Of a stretch of 5,801 bases of DNA, positions 1-4,603 are shown in pieces; within the stretch, counting starts at the first letter, position 1, and each line of letters begins with the position of its first letter. The notes beneath the pieces were generated by a model. It saw only the letters and a list, made by a program, of their open reading frames with translations, did not search any database and was not told the origin of the DNA. The stretch spans positions 1 through 5,801 of the forward strand of contig CAKQHU010000090.1 of NCBI GenBank assembly GCA_934234275.1, given 5' to 3'. The position numbers and the translations under genes were made by a program. The DNA comes from an uncultured Phascolarctobacterium sp. (lineage in GTDB: Bacteria; Bacillota; Negativicutes; Acidaminococcales; Acidaminococcaceae).

Positions 1-426
1 TGGAGCGATGCCATCTGGACAGATATAGACTTTATGTTTGTTGATATGCCGCCGGGAACCGGTGACGTACCGCTGACTGTTTTCCAATCCCTGCCTGTTG
101 ACGGCATCATCATCGTAACCTCTCCGCAGGAGCTTGTTTCCATGATTGTTGCCAAGGCAGTAAAAATGGCGCGTATGATGAACATTCCGATTCTCGGTCT
201 GATTGAAAACTATGCTTACTTCCATTGCCCCGATAACGGCAAGGATTACGAAATCTTCGGCCCCAGCCATCTGGCAGAAACTGCCGATGCCTACGGCCTG
301 AAGGTGCTCGCCCGCCTGCCGATTAATCCGTCCTTAGCAGCAGCCTGCGACGCAGGCAAGCTTGCAGATTGCCAGGTAGCAGAGCTGGACGACTGCTGTG
401 ATTTTTTAGCTGATAATTTTCAGTAA
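1..426 (+). CDS. mrp: Mrp/NBP35-family P-loop ATPase (iron-sulfur cluster carrier), 3' part only
   Basis: The reading frame is open from the first base, so only the C-terminal 141 residues are visible and the N-terminal Walker A (deviant P-loop) lies outside the window. The visible part has the Walker B-like segment FVDMPPGTGD (residues 13-22), the SPQELVSMIVAKAV helix and the IENYAYFHCPDNGK/EIFG block characteristic of Mrp/ApbC/NBP35 proteins. These bind and transfer [4Fe-4S] clusters in the cytoplasm using ATP. In the family this block normally carries a CPxC pair that bridges a cluster across the dimer. Here only the first Cys (C76) is present and the second position is Asn (N79). The C-terminal tail has other Cys residues (C116, C124 and a CC pair) in non-canonical places. 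The gene is followed after 25 bases by the deacylase gene on the same strand, so the two are probably cotranscribed. Family assignment is firm; loss of the canonical metal site makes the exact role uncertain. Confidence 0.9.
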   Translation, partial: WSDAIWTDIDFMFVDMPPGTGDVPLTVFQSLPVDGIIIVTSPQELVSMIVAKAVKMARMMNIPILGLIENYAYFHCPDNGKDYEIFGPSHLAETADAYGLKVLARLPINPSLAAACDAGKLADCQVAELDDCCDFLADNFQ

Positions 427-436
427 GCATTTTTAA

Positions 437-443
437 AGGGAGG
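437..443 (+). promoter_or_regulatory. Ribosome binding site of the YbaK-like gene
   Basis: AGGGAGG lies 8 bases before the ATG at 452, within the 25-base gap after the mrp stop. It fixes the start of the downstream gene. No promoter is apparent in this gap, which supports cotranscription with mrp. Confidence 0.8.
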
Positions 444-451
444 CTTTTGTC

Positions 452-931
452 ATGTCTATAGAAAAGGTTCGTACATATTTGAAACAATTTAATGCAGATA
501 ATCGTATCATAGAGTTTGCAACCTCCAGCGCTACCGTAGAGCTGGCAGCACAGGCAGCAGGCTGTGAGCCTGCGCGCATTGCCAAAACCCTTTCCTTTAA
601 GCTGCATGATGACAGCGTTATCCTCATTGTTACCGCAGGAGATGCCAAAGTAGATAATGCCAAGTACAAGCATTTCTTCGGTTGCAAGGCCAAGATGCTG
701 ACTGCTGACGAAGTTGAGCCTGATATCGGCCATGCTATCGGCGGTGTTTGCCCCTTCGGTATTAACGACGGCGTTAAGGTTTATCTTGACGTTTCCCTCA
801 AACGCTTTGTAACCTTCTTCCCTGCCTGCGGCAGCCACAACAGCGCTATTGAGCTGACTCCGAACGAGCTGGAGCAGTACAGCGCCAACTGTCAGGGTTG
901 GGTAGATTTGTGCAAGGGCTGGCAGGAATAA
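452..931 (+). CDS. YbaK/EbsC (YwhH-like) family aminoacyl-tRNA deacylase-like protein
   Basis: A 159-residue cytoplasmic protein covering the complete YbaK/EbsC domain, the usual length for the family. Visible hallmarks are the SSATVELAAQAAG segment (25-37), the RIAKTLSF motif with K45 (the lysine conserved across trans-editing deacylases), the DAKVDNAKYK segment (64-73), the glycine-rich IGGVCPFG motif (96-103) and the PACGSHNSAIEL segment (124-135). Family members hydrolyse misacylated tRNAs (for example Ala- or Cys-tRNA-Pro) as stand-alone editing factors. The pattern most resembles the Bacillus YwhH-like subgroup rather than E. coli YbaK itself, and the substrate of that subgroup is not something I can read from the sequence. 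Translation starts at an ATG with AGGGAGG 8 bases upstream. The gene sits directly after the Mrp-type ATPase gene and is followed by a strong terminator. Confidence 0.9.
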   Translation: MSIEKVRTYLKQFNADNRIIEFATSSATVELAAQAAGCEPARIAKTLSFKLHDDSVILIVTAGDAKVDNAKYKHFFGCKAKMLTADEVEPDIGHAIGGVCPFGINDGVKVYLDVSLKRFVTFFPACGSHNSAIELTPNELEQYSANCQGWVDLCKGWQE

Positions 932-961
932 GCCTTTATAACAACATCAAATTCAATCTTT

Positions 962-998
962 AATACGCAGCAGATTCGGCGTCTGCTGCGTATTTTTT
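962..998 (+). terminator. Rho-independent terminator after the YbaK-like gene
   Basis: A perfect 13-bp stem (962-974 pairing with 982-994) closes a 7-base loop (TTCGGCG) and runs into six T residues (993-998). It lies 30 bases after the stop codon at 931. The T-tract is only on the + strand side, so it serves the mrp-deacylase operon. Confidence 0.92.
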
Positions 999-1004
999 GC
1001 GCAT

Positions 1005-1056
1005 AAAAAACCTCCCGTAAGCAGATTTTTACATCTGATTACAGGAGGTCTTTTTT
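1005..1056. terminator. Bidirectional terminator between convergent operons
   Basis: A two-part hairpin. An outer stem of ACCTCC (1010-1015) pairs with GGAGGT (1044-1049), and inner stems GTAA/TTAC (1017-1020 with 1039-1042) and CAGA/TCTG (1022-1025 with 1034-1037) enclose the loop TTTTTACA. It is flanked by A6 on the left (1005-1010) and T6 on the right (1051-1056), so it can terminate transcription from both sides. On the minus strand it lies 26 bases beyond the stop of the membrane-protein gene at 1083 and probably ends the redox operon. On the plus strand it backs up the hairpin at 962-998. Confidence 0.85.
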
Positions 1057-1082
1057 CATATGCTTGTAAATTTTTCGCAAGC

Positions 1083-1658
1083 TTATCGCTTAATTTTACA
1101 AATCATCTGCGTCATAGTACCCATCGGGCAGAAGGTACACCAAGTTCTCGGCTTGAACAGCGCCATTACCACAAAGCCAAGCAGCATAGAGGTGAGCATT
1201 ACGCTGTAAAAGCCAAAGGCATACTGCGCAACCCACGCCGAAGAGCTGCCGGCGGTGTAGGCCCACGCCCAAGGAAGCTTAAACGTCCAGAGCAGCGTCA
1301 CTACCTCGCGCAAAGACTGCGCCTGCACAGCTACAAGATAAGTTTGCCAAAGCATATTGCCGAACATAGCCATAAAGAAGCACAGAAAGCCAAAGCGGAA
1401 CCATTTTGCGACAAGAAGCTCCGGCGTAGCACGGTTGCGTGACCACTTCCACTCGCCGCCCAGCTTTGCCAAAAGCAGTCCACGTCCGCAATAACGATTG
1501 CAGAACAGCTTGTTGCCGCCGAAAAGCGCCAATAAAACAGGCACCATAAAGTCAATCATTCCCAGCCAGGCAAAAAGAATATTGAAAAAGCCAAGGACAA
1601 AATAAATTATCGGCCATAGCCAAAGATAATCATACCAATGCTGCATTTTCTTAGCCAT
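1083..1658 (-). CDS. Polytopic membrane protein with two Fe-S-type Cys motifs (NapH/Fer4_5-like)
   Basis: A 191-residue inner-membrane protein with about four hydrophobic helices (roughly 12-33, 34-46, 86-110 and 147-168). It carries CNRYCGRG (C53, C57) after the second helix and CTFCPMGT (C174, C177) plus C187 at the Lys-rich C terminus. This pairing of a CxxxC(G/P) motif with a CxxCP motif in a small multi-helix protein resembles the NapH/NosR/CcoG-type Fer4_5 electron-transfer proteins. These relay electrons between the membrane and iron-sulfur partners. I chose the ATG at 1658 because AGGGTGG precedes it by 6 bases and because a longer reading frame (to 1796) has no Fe-S or membrane character upstream. 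The start overlaps the ferredoxin stop by 8 bases (ATGGCTAA), a sign of translational coupling. Partner and direction of electron flow are inference. No known complex gene (nap, nos, rnf) is adjacent. Confidence 0.82.
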   Translation of the reverse strand: MAKKMQHWYDYLWLWPIIYFVLGFFNILFAWLGMIDFMVPVLLALFGGNKLFCNRYCGRGLLLAKLGGEWKWSRNRATPELLVAKWFRFGFLCFFMAMFGNMLWQTYLVAVQAQSLREVVTLLWTFKLPWAWAYTAGSSSAWVAQYAFGFYSVMLTSMLLGFVVMALFKPRTWCTFCPMGTMTQMICKIKR

Positions 1659-1842
1659 CTGTTGCCACCCTGATGCTGCCCGCAGGACAGGTTTTGGCAC
1701 AGAGGCCGCAGCCGACGCAGCGTTCCCTATCCACTCTTGCAAAGCATCCCTTATATATACTGATTGCCTGACGCGGGCACACTTGCGTGCAGGCACCGCA
1801 GGAAACGCATCTGTCCTCGTTTACCACTGCAAATCTTTTCAT
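1651..1842 (-). CDS. Small 2[4Fe-4S] ferredoxin
   Basis: A 63-residue protein consisting of two complete [4Fe-4S] motifs: C12-x2-C15-x2-C18-x3-C22-P and C42-x2-C45-x2-C48-x3-C52-P. This is the bacterial clostridial-type ferredoxin layout and acts as a soluble low-potential electron carrier. An extra Cys (C33) lies between the motifs. The ATG at 1842 has AAAGGA 9 bases upstream, which overlaps the stop codon of the thioredoxin reductase fusion; only 13 bases separate the two genes. The 3' end overlaps the membrane-protein gene by 8 bases. The tight packing makes it the likely electron carrier between the membrane protein and a partner, plausibly the reductase, though this is inferred from position only. 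It could equally serve other enzymes in the cell. Confidence 0.93.
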   Translation of the reverse strand: MKRFAVVNEDRCVSCGACTQVCPRQAISIYKGCFARVDRERCVGCGLCAKTCPAGSIRVATDG

Positions 1843-1855
1843 AACGCCACGTCCT

Positions 1856-3118
1856 TTAACGCAAATACTTCAATGCACTCTGAGCCGCAATAGCACCGTC
1901 ATTAGTCGCCGTTACAACCTGACGCAGCACCTTGTCGCACACGTCACCTGCGCCATACACACCGGGAACGGCAGTCGACATATCGCTGCTTACAACAAGA
2001 TAGCCCTTGTCATTGGTTATGCCCAAATCACGGCAGAAATCTGTTACAGGATCAGCACCGATATACGGGAAGACGCCCCTTGCCAGCATCGTTTCCACTG
2101 CTCCCGTCTGCTTGTTGAGCACCTTGAGGCCCGCAACGCGATTATTTTCGATAATAACCTTCTGCGGTACACGCCAGGTCAGCACCTCAATCTTCGGATT
2201 AGCAGCCACCTTCTCCTGCGTAATCTGCTCCGCACTGATGACATCACGACGCGCCAGAATCGTAACCTGCGACGCAAATTCCGCAAGATACAGCGATTCC
2301 TCAAAGGCAGCATTGCCTGCGCCCACGATAATCACCGGCTTATTACGGTAGAACGCCGCATCGCAGACAGCACAGAAGCTGATGCCGCGGCCGATCATCT
2401 CCTGCTCGCCCGGAATGTTCAGCAAGCGCTCCACAGTACCGGTAGCGATAATCACAGCAGGTGCCGTAAACTCCGCACCGCTCGCACAGCGCACACGGCG
2501 CTCCGCTCCTTCAACCTCCAGCGCAGCAACCTTCTCATAAAGATAGGTCGTGCCTAAGGCCATCGCCTGCTCGTAAATATCGTAGGCTAGCTGTGAGCCG
2601 TTAACGTTCTTGATACCGGGCCAGTTTTCAATCTCAAAGGTTTTAATCAGCTTGCCGCCGGGAGCAAAGGATTCCAACACCAGCGTTTTTAAACCAGCAC
2701 GACGCGCGTAAACAGCTGCCGTCAGGCCGGCAGCACCGCCGCCGATAATAATCAGGTCATAGCTTCTATCAGGGGCCTGCTCCACCGGAGGCTCGTTGCC
2801 CAAGAGCTTCTCCAGCCTTGCCTGCAGGCGTTCCTTCGGCAAAAAACCTGCGTAACGCGAAGCAACCTCGCCGTTTTTGATAAAGAACAGACCGGGAATA
2901 ATGGTTATATCCATTTCCTCCGTCAGCTCCGGCTCCTTATCTATATCAATCTTCACAATATCTATGCGCTCGCCCATCTCCTTAGCAATATCCTCCAGCA
3001 CATAACTGAGCATCTTGCAGGGACCGCACCAGGTCGCATAAAAATCTGCCAGAAAGGTTTTCTTTTCGGCCAGCATCTGCTTGAACTCTGCAGCCGTCGG
3101 GTTTACAATAATCGCCAT
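1856..3118 (-). CDS. trxB: Thioredoxin-thioredoxin reductase fusion protein
   Basis: A 420-residue cytoplasmic flavoprotein with an N-terminal thioredoxin domain (about 1-106, active site W30-CGPC-K35, cis-Pro P75) joined by a short linker (about 107-118) to a full thioredoxin-reductase domain (about 119-420). The reductase part has the FAD motif GGGAAG (126-131), the redox pair C249-AV-C252-D, a second Rossmann motif GAGNAA (266-271) and the C-terminal FAD motif GAGD (389-392) followed by RQVVTA. The fusion would pass electrons from flavin to the reductase dithiol and on to its own thioredoxin. In E. coli TrxR the NADPH phosphate is held by HRRxxxR; here the segment is A289-RRDVI-S295, so His and the last Arg are replaced. 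The known mycobacterial fusion has the opposite domain order. Start: ATG at 3118 with AAAGGAGG 10 bases upstream. It is first of a three-gene cluster with ferredoxin and membrane Fe-S protein. Confidence 0.93.
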   Translation of the reverse strand: MAIIVNPTAAEFKQMLAEKKTFLADFYATWCGPCKMLSYVLEDIAKEMGERIDIVKIDIDKEPELTEEMDITIIPGLFFIKNGEVASRYAGFLPKERLQARLEKLLGNEPPVEQAPDRSYDLIIIGGGAAGLTAAVYARRAGLKTLVLESFAPGGKLIKTFEIENWPGIKNVNGSQLAYDIYEQAMALGTTYLYEKVAALEVEGAERRVRCASGAEFTAPAVIIATGTVERLLNIPGEQEMIGRGISFCAVCDAAFYRNKPVIIVGAGNAAFEESLYLAEFASQVTILARRDVISAEQITQEKVAANPKIEVLTWRVPQKVIIENNRVAGLKVLNKQTGAVETMLARGVFPYIGADPVTDFCRDLGITNDKGYLVVSSDMSTAVPGVYGAGDVCDKVLRQVVTATNDGAIAAQSALKYLR

Positions 3119-3128
3119 TTACATCAGG

Positions 3129-3136
3129 CCTCCTTT
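3129..3136 (-). promoter_or_regulatory. Strong ribosome binding site of the trx-trxB fusion, with a start-stop AUGUAA behind it
   Basis: AAAGGAGG on the minus strand lies 10 bases before the ATG at 3118. Between them, at 3124-3119, is ATGTAA, a start codon directly followed by a stop and abutting the real ATG. The 47-base gap to the upstream stop (3119-3165) shows no convincing -35/-10 pair, so cotranscription with the DUF134-NifX gene is likely. Confidence 0.7.
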
Positions 3137-3165
3137 GTAATGAAGTATTCGTAGTTTATCTTATA

Positions 3166-3552
3166 TTAGTGCTGACCGCCACAGCCATGCTCGCCACAGG
3201 TGTGACCTTCGCCATGCTCGTGGTGATTGCATTTAACAGCGGGGTTGTAATCCAAATTGCCTGCCAGCAAAGCCTCTACCGCTGCGTCTGCGCTGCCGCT
3301 TACGCCACCGTACAGCTTAATGCCTGCAGCAGCCAGCGCCATCTGCGCACCGCCGCCGATACCGCCACAAATCAGAACGTCTGCCTTCAGCGCCGTCAAA
3401 ACGCCTGCCAAAGCACCATGACCTTGGCCGTTGGTATTAACAACCTCGGACGCAACAACTTTGCCGTCCTGCACGTCATAAACCTTAAACTCCTCAGTAT
3501 GTCCGAAATGTTGAAAAATCTCGCCGTTTTCATAGGTTACTGCAATTCTCAT
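3166..3552 (-). other. Candidate internal translation start giving a free NifX-like domain
   Basis: Inside the DUF134-NifX gene, an in-frame ATG (codon 125, at 3552) is preceded by AAAGGGAG (3568-3561) with 8-base spacing. This is as good a ribosome binding site as those of the true genes here. The ATG falls exactly at the domain border, where stand-alone NifX-like proteins typically begin with MRIAV. Initiation there would give a separate 128-residue cofactor-binding protein with the His/Cys-rich tail, alongside the full fusion. Use of this start is inferred. Confidence 0.5.
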
Positions 3553-3924
3553 AATATCTTCTCCCTTTTCCTTGTATTTTTCATATAATTTTTGCTTAAA
3601 GCAATCAACACAGCCGCAGCCTGTACTGCTGCCGTTACAGAGCCGAAAATCTCCGCCTTCAATACGCAGCGGCCGTCCTTCTACGACAAAATCTGCCAGC
3701 TTCTTGCGCGCAGTTTCATAAATGCGCTGCACTGTCGTCCGTGCAATCTGCATAAAGGCTGCACACTGCTCCTGACTCATGCCACGCCTGTCAATCAGGC
3801 GAATCGTTTCGTATTCGTCAACAGTCAGAACAATCGGCTCCTGCTCTGCATTATTGTTTTGCGGTAAAAACTCCAGCGTTTGCGGGTAATGGCAAACCCT
3901 TCTGCATTTCACTTTTCTGGGCAT
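3166..3924 (-). CDS. DUF134 (UPF0251) DNA-binding domain fused to a NifX/dinitrogenase-cofactor domain
   Basis: A 252-residue protein of two modules. Residues 1-95 are a DUF134 domain: MPRKVKCRRVC at the N terminus (C7, C11), LTVDEYETIRLID (33-45), a sigma-like helix-turn-helix around MSQEQCAAFMQIARTTVQRI (49-68) and RKKLADFVVEGRPLRIEGG (73-91). A Cys cluster follows (C96, C103, C105, C108). Residues 125-228 form a NifX/NifB-type FeMo-co-binding fold: MRIAVTYENG, HFGHTEEF, and VLICGGIGGGAQMAL. The tail (232-252) holds six His and three Cys. DUF134 proteins are putative transcription regulators. NifX-like domains bind iron or iron-molybdenum clusters, as in the orange protein of sulfate reducers. 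Together they suggest a metal- or cluster-responsive regulator, probably autoregulating through the inverted repeat upstream. Start: ATG at 3924 after GGAGGA. This is not evidence of nitrogen fixation; no nif genes are visible. Confidence 0.88.
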   Translation of the reverse strand: MPRKVKCRRVCHYPQTLEFLPQNNNAEQEPIVLTVDEYETIRLIDRRGMSQEQCAAFMQIARTTVQRIYETARKKLADFVVEGRPLRIEGGDFRLCNGSSTGCGCVDCFKQKLYEKYKEKGEDIMRIAVTYENGEIFQHFGHTEEFKVYDVQDGKVVASEVVNTNGQGHGALAGVLTALKADVLICGGIGGGAQMALAAAGIKLYGGVSGSADAAVEALLAGNLDYNPAVKCNHHEHGEGHTCGEHGCGGQH

Positions 3925-3930
3925 CTGATT

Positions 3931-3938
3931 TCCTCCTC
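3931..3938 (-). promoter_or_regulatory. Ribosome binding site of the DUF134-NifX gene
   Basis: GAGGAGGA on the minus strand lies 6 bases before the ATG at 3924. It leaves a very short leader, since transcription from the promoter at 3948-3976 should begin near 3941. Confidence 0.8.
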
Positions 3939-3947
3939 TCTAAGTCC

Positions 3948-3976
3948 ATTATAAAGACGAAATGGGCATATGTCAA
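3948..3976 (-). promoter_or_regulatory. Perfect consensus housekeeping sigma promoter for the DUF134-NifX/redox operon
   Basis: On the minus strand, TTGACA (3976-3971) is followed after exactly 17 bases by TATAAT (3953-3948). Both hexamers match the sigma-70/sigma-A consensus at all six positions with optimal spacing. The predicted start is near 3941, about 17 bases before the ATG at 3924. A promoter this strong normally needs a repressor, and an inverted repeat overlaps the -35 region and half the spacer. It probably drives DUF134-NifX and, by readthrough, the trx-trxB, ferredoxin and membrane-protein genes. Confidence 0.88.
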
Positions 3977-4001
3977 TTATATTTTTGACATATACCCATT
4001 T
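3960..4001. repeat. 17-bp inverted repeat overlapping the promoter: probable operator (or hairpin)
   Basis: AAATGGGCATATGTCAA (3960-3976) and TTGACATATACCCATTT (3985-4001) are inverted copies with one mismatch, separated by 8 A/T bases. In minus-strand RNA the mismatch becomes a G-U pair. One arm covers the -35 box and part of the spacer of the promoter at 3948-3976; the other lies just upstream. Each arm is itself a loose palindrome around a GGGCATATG-like core, so two protein-binding sites are possible. The most likely ligand is the DUF134 protein encoded just downstream (inference). The hairpin could also act as a weak terminator for the DUF6125-like gene ending at 4024, but no long U-tract follows. 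Confidence 0.72.
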
Positions 4002-4023
4002 AAATTTTATCACAGCAAATATT

Positions 4024-4542
4024 CTACTTTTCTTCCAGATAAAATTCCCACGCACAACCGTCAGGACTTTCCGTACAATCCGGGAAGCAGCTCAGGCAAC
4101 GGCATTTAATGCGCGCGTCAATCGTAGCAGCAAAGCCGCTGTATTCATAAATGCCGACCGATTTGCAAGGATGATACGGCATACCCTTGCGGCTGCGTGC
4201 CGTCTGCACGCGGCAGTCGCGGTTGCGGTAAACGAGCCTGTTGCCTTCATGAATACATTCATGCTCGTTCAGATTGCCGTAAAAGCGATAGTGCAGTGCC
4301 TGCTCCAAGCCCTCTAAGCCGGGATTTTCAGGCAGCTTAAGGAATTCCTTGATGCGCTTGGCTTCGATGACGGTAAAGCGCTTCCAAGCCTCCTCATCAT
4401 GGTACATGGCCTCCGCCATGCCGAATTTGCCTTCAATCGACTGGAACCAGACGCCGTCATGCGCTAGCCAGTTTTTCGCATAAAGCTCAATCAGCTCTAA
4501 AAGCTGCTCTTTGCTCAGCTCCGCAAGATATTTGTTAAACAT
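4024..4542 (-). CDS. Cys-rich DUF6125-like protein of unknown function
   Basis: A 172-residue soluble protein without signal peptide or membrane helix. I recognise it, from memory of the family, as resembling DUF6125 proteins of anaerobes. Visible signature stretches are LLELIELYAKNWLAHDGVWF (14-33), FTVIEAKRIKEFL (56-68), RDCRVQTARSRKGMPYHPCK (108-127) and IDARIKCRCLSC (141-152). Eight Cys occur, seven in the C-terminal third (C110, C126, C147, C149, C152, C156, C163). This suggests a zinc or iron-sulfur site, though I know of no established biochemical function. Start: ATG at 4542 with AAGGAGG 9 bases upstream. An earlier ATG at 4549 is out of frame and only 2 bases from that site, so it is not the start. 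It lies 61 bases after pglZ on the same strand and 99 bases before the DUF134-NifX gene. Whether it belongs to either neighbour functionally is unclear. Confidence 0.75.
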   Translation of the reverse strand: MFNKYLAELSKEQLLELIELYAKNWLAHDGVWFQSIEGKFGMAEAMYHDEEAWKRFTVIEAKRIKEFLKLPENPGLEGLEQALHYRFYGNLNEHECIHEGNRLVYRNRDCRVQTARSRKGMPYHPCKSVGIYEYSGFAATIDARIKCRCLSCFPDCTESPDGCAWEFYLEEK

Positions 4543-4603
4543 GATGCATAACCTCCTTGGTGGGGGGAATTGGAGTACTTGTAAAACCTATCGGATTTTT
4601 ACT

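Noticed and set aside
323..838. 171-codon open frame on the minus strand opposite the YbaK-like gene
   Set aside because: It overlaps two well-supported plus-strand genes and has no recognisable domain or ribosome binding site.
1659..1796. Upstream extension of the membrane-protein frame by 46 residues to an ATG at 1796
   Set aside because: It overlaps the ferredoxin gene completely, has no family-like sequence, and the ATG at 1658 has its own ribosome binding site and an 8-base coupled overlap.
1787..2557. 256-codon open frame on the plus strand
   Set aside because: It lies antisense to the clearly recognisable reductase domain, lacks domain character and a good ribosome binding site, and is a shadow of that gene's codon bias.
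3169..3867. Plus-strand open frames opposite the DUF134-NifX gene
   Set aside because: Both are antisense to a gene with two recognised domains and show no protein-family features.
3166..3924. NifX-like domain as evidence of nitrogen fixation
   Set aside because: NifX/NifB-type cofactor domains are widespread in non-fixing anaerobes, and no nitrogenase genes are present.
4581..4602. Short hairpin after pglZ (GTAAAACC with GG..TTTTAC) as a terminator
   Set aside because: The arms pair only with a 2-base bulge and no T-tract follows on the minus strand, so I cannot support termination there.
4543..4603. A promoter for the DUF6125-like gene in the gap after pglZ
   Set aside because: No acceptable -35/-10 pair is visible; the gene may be read from pglZ or from a promoter I cannot recognise.
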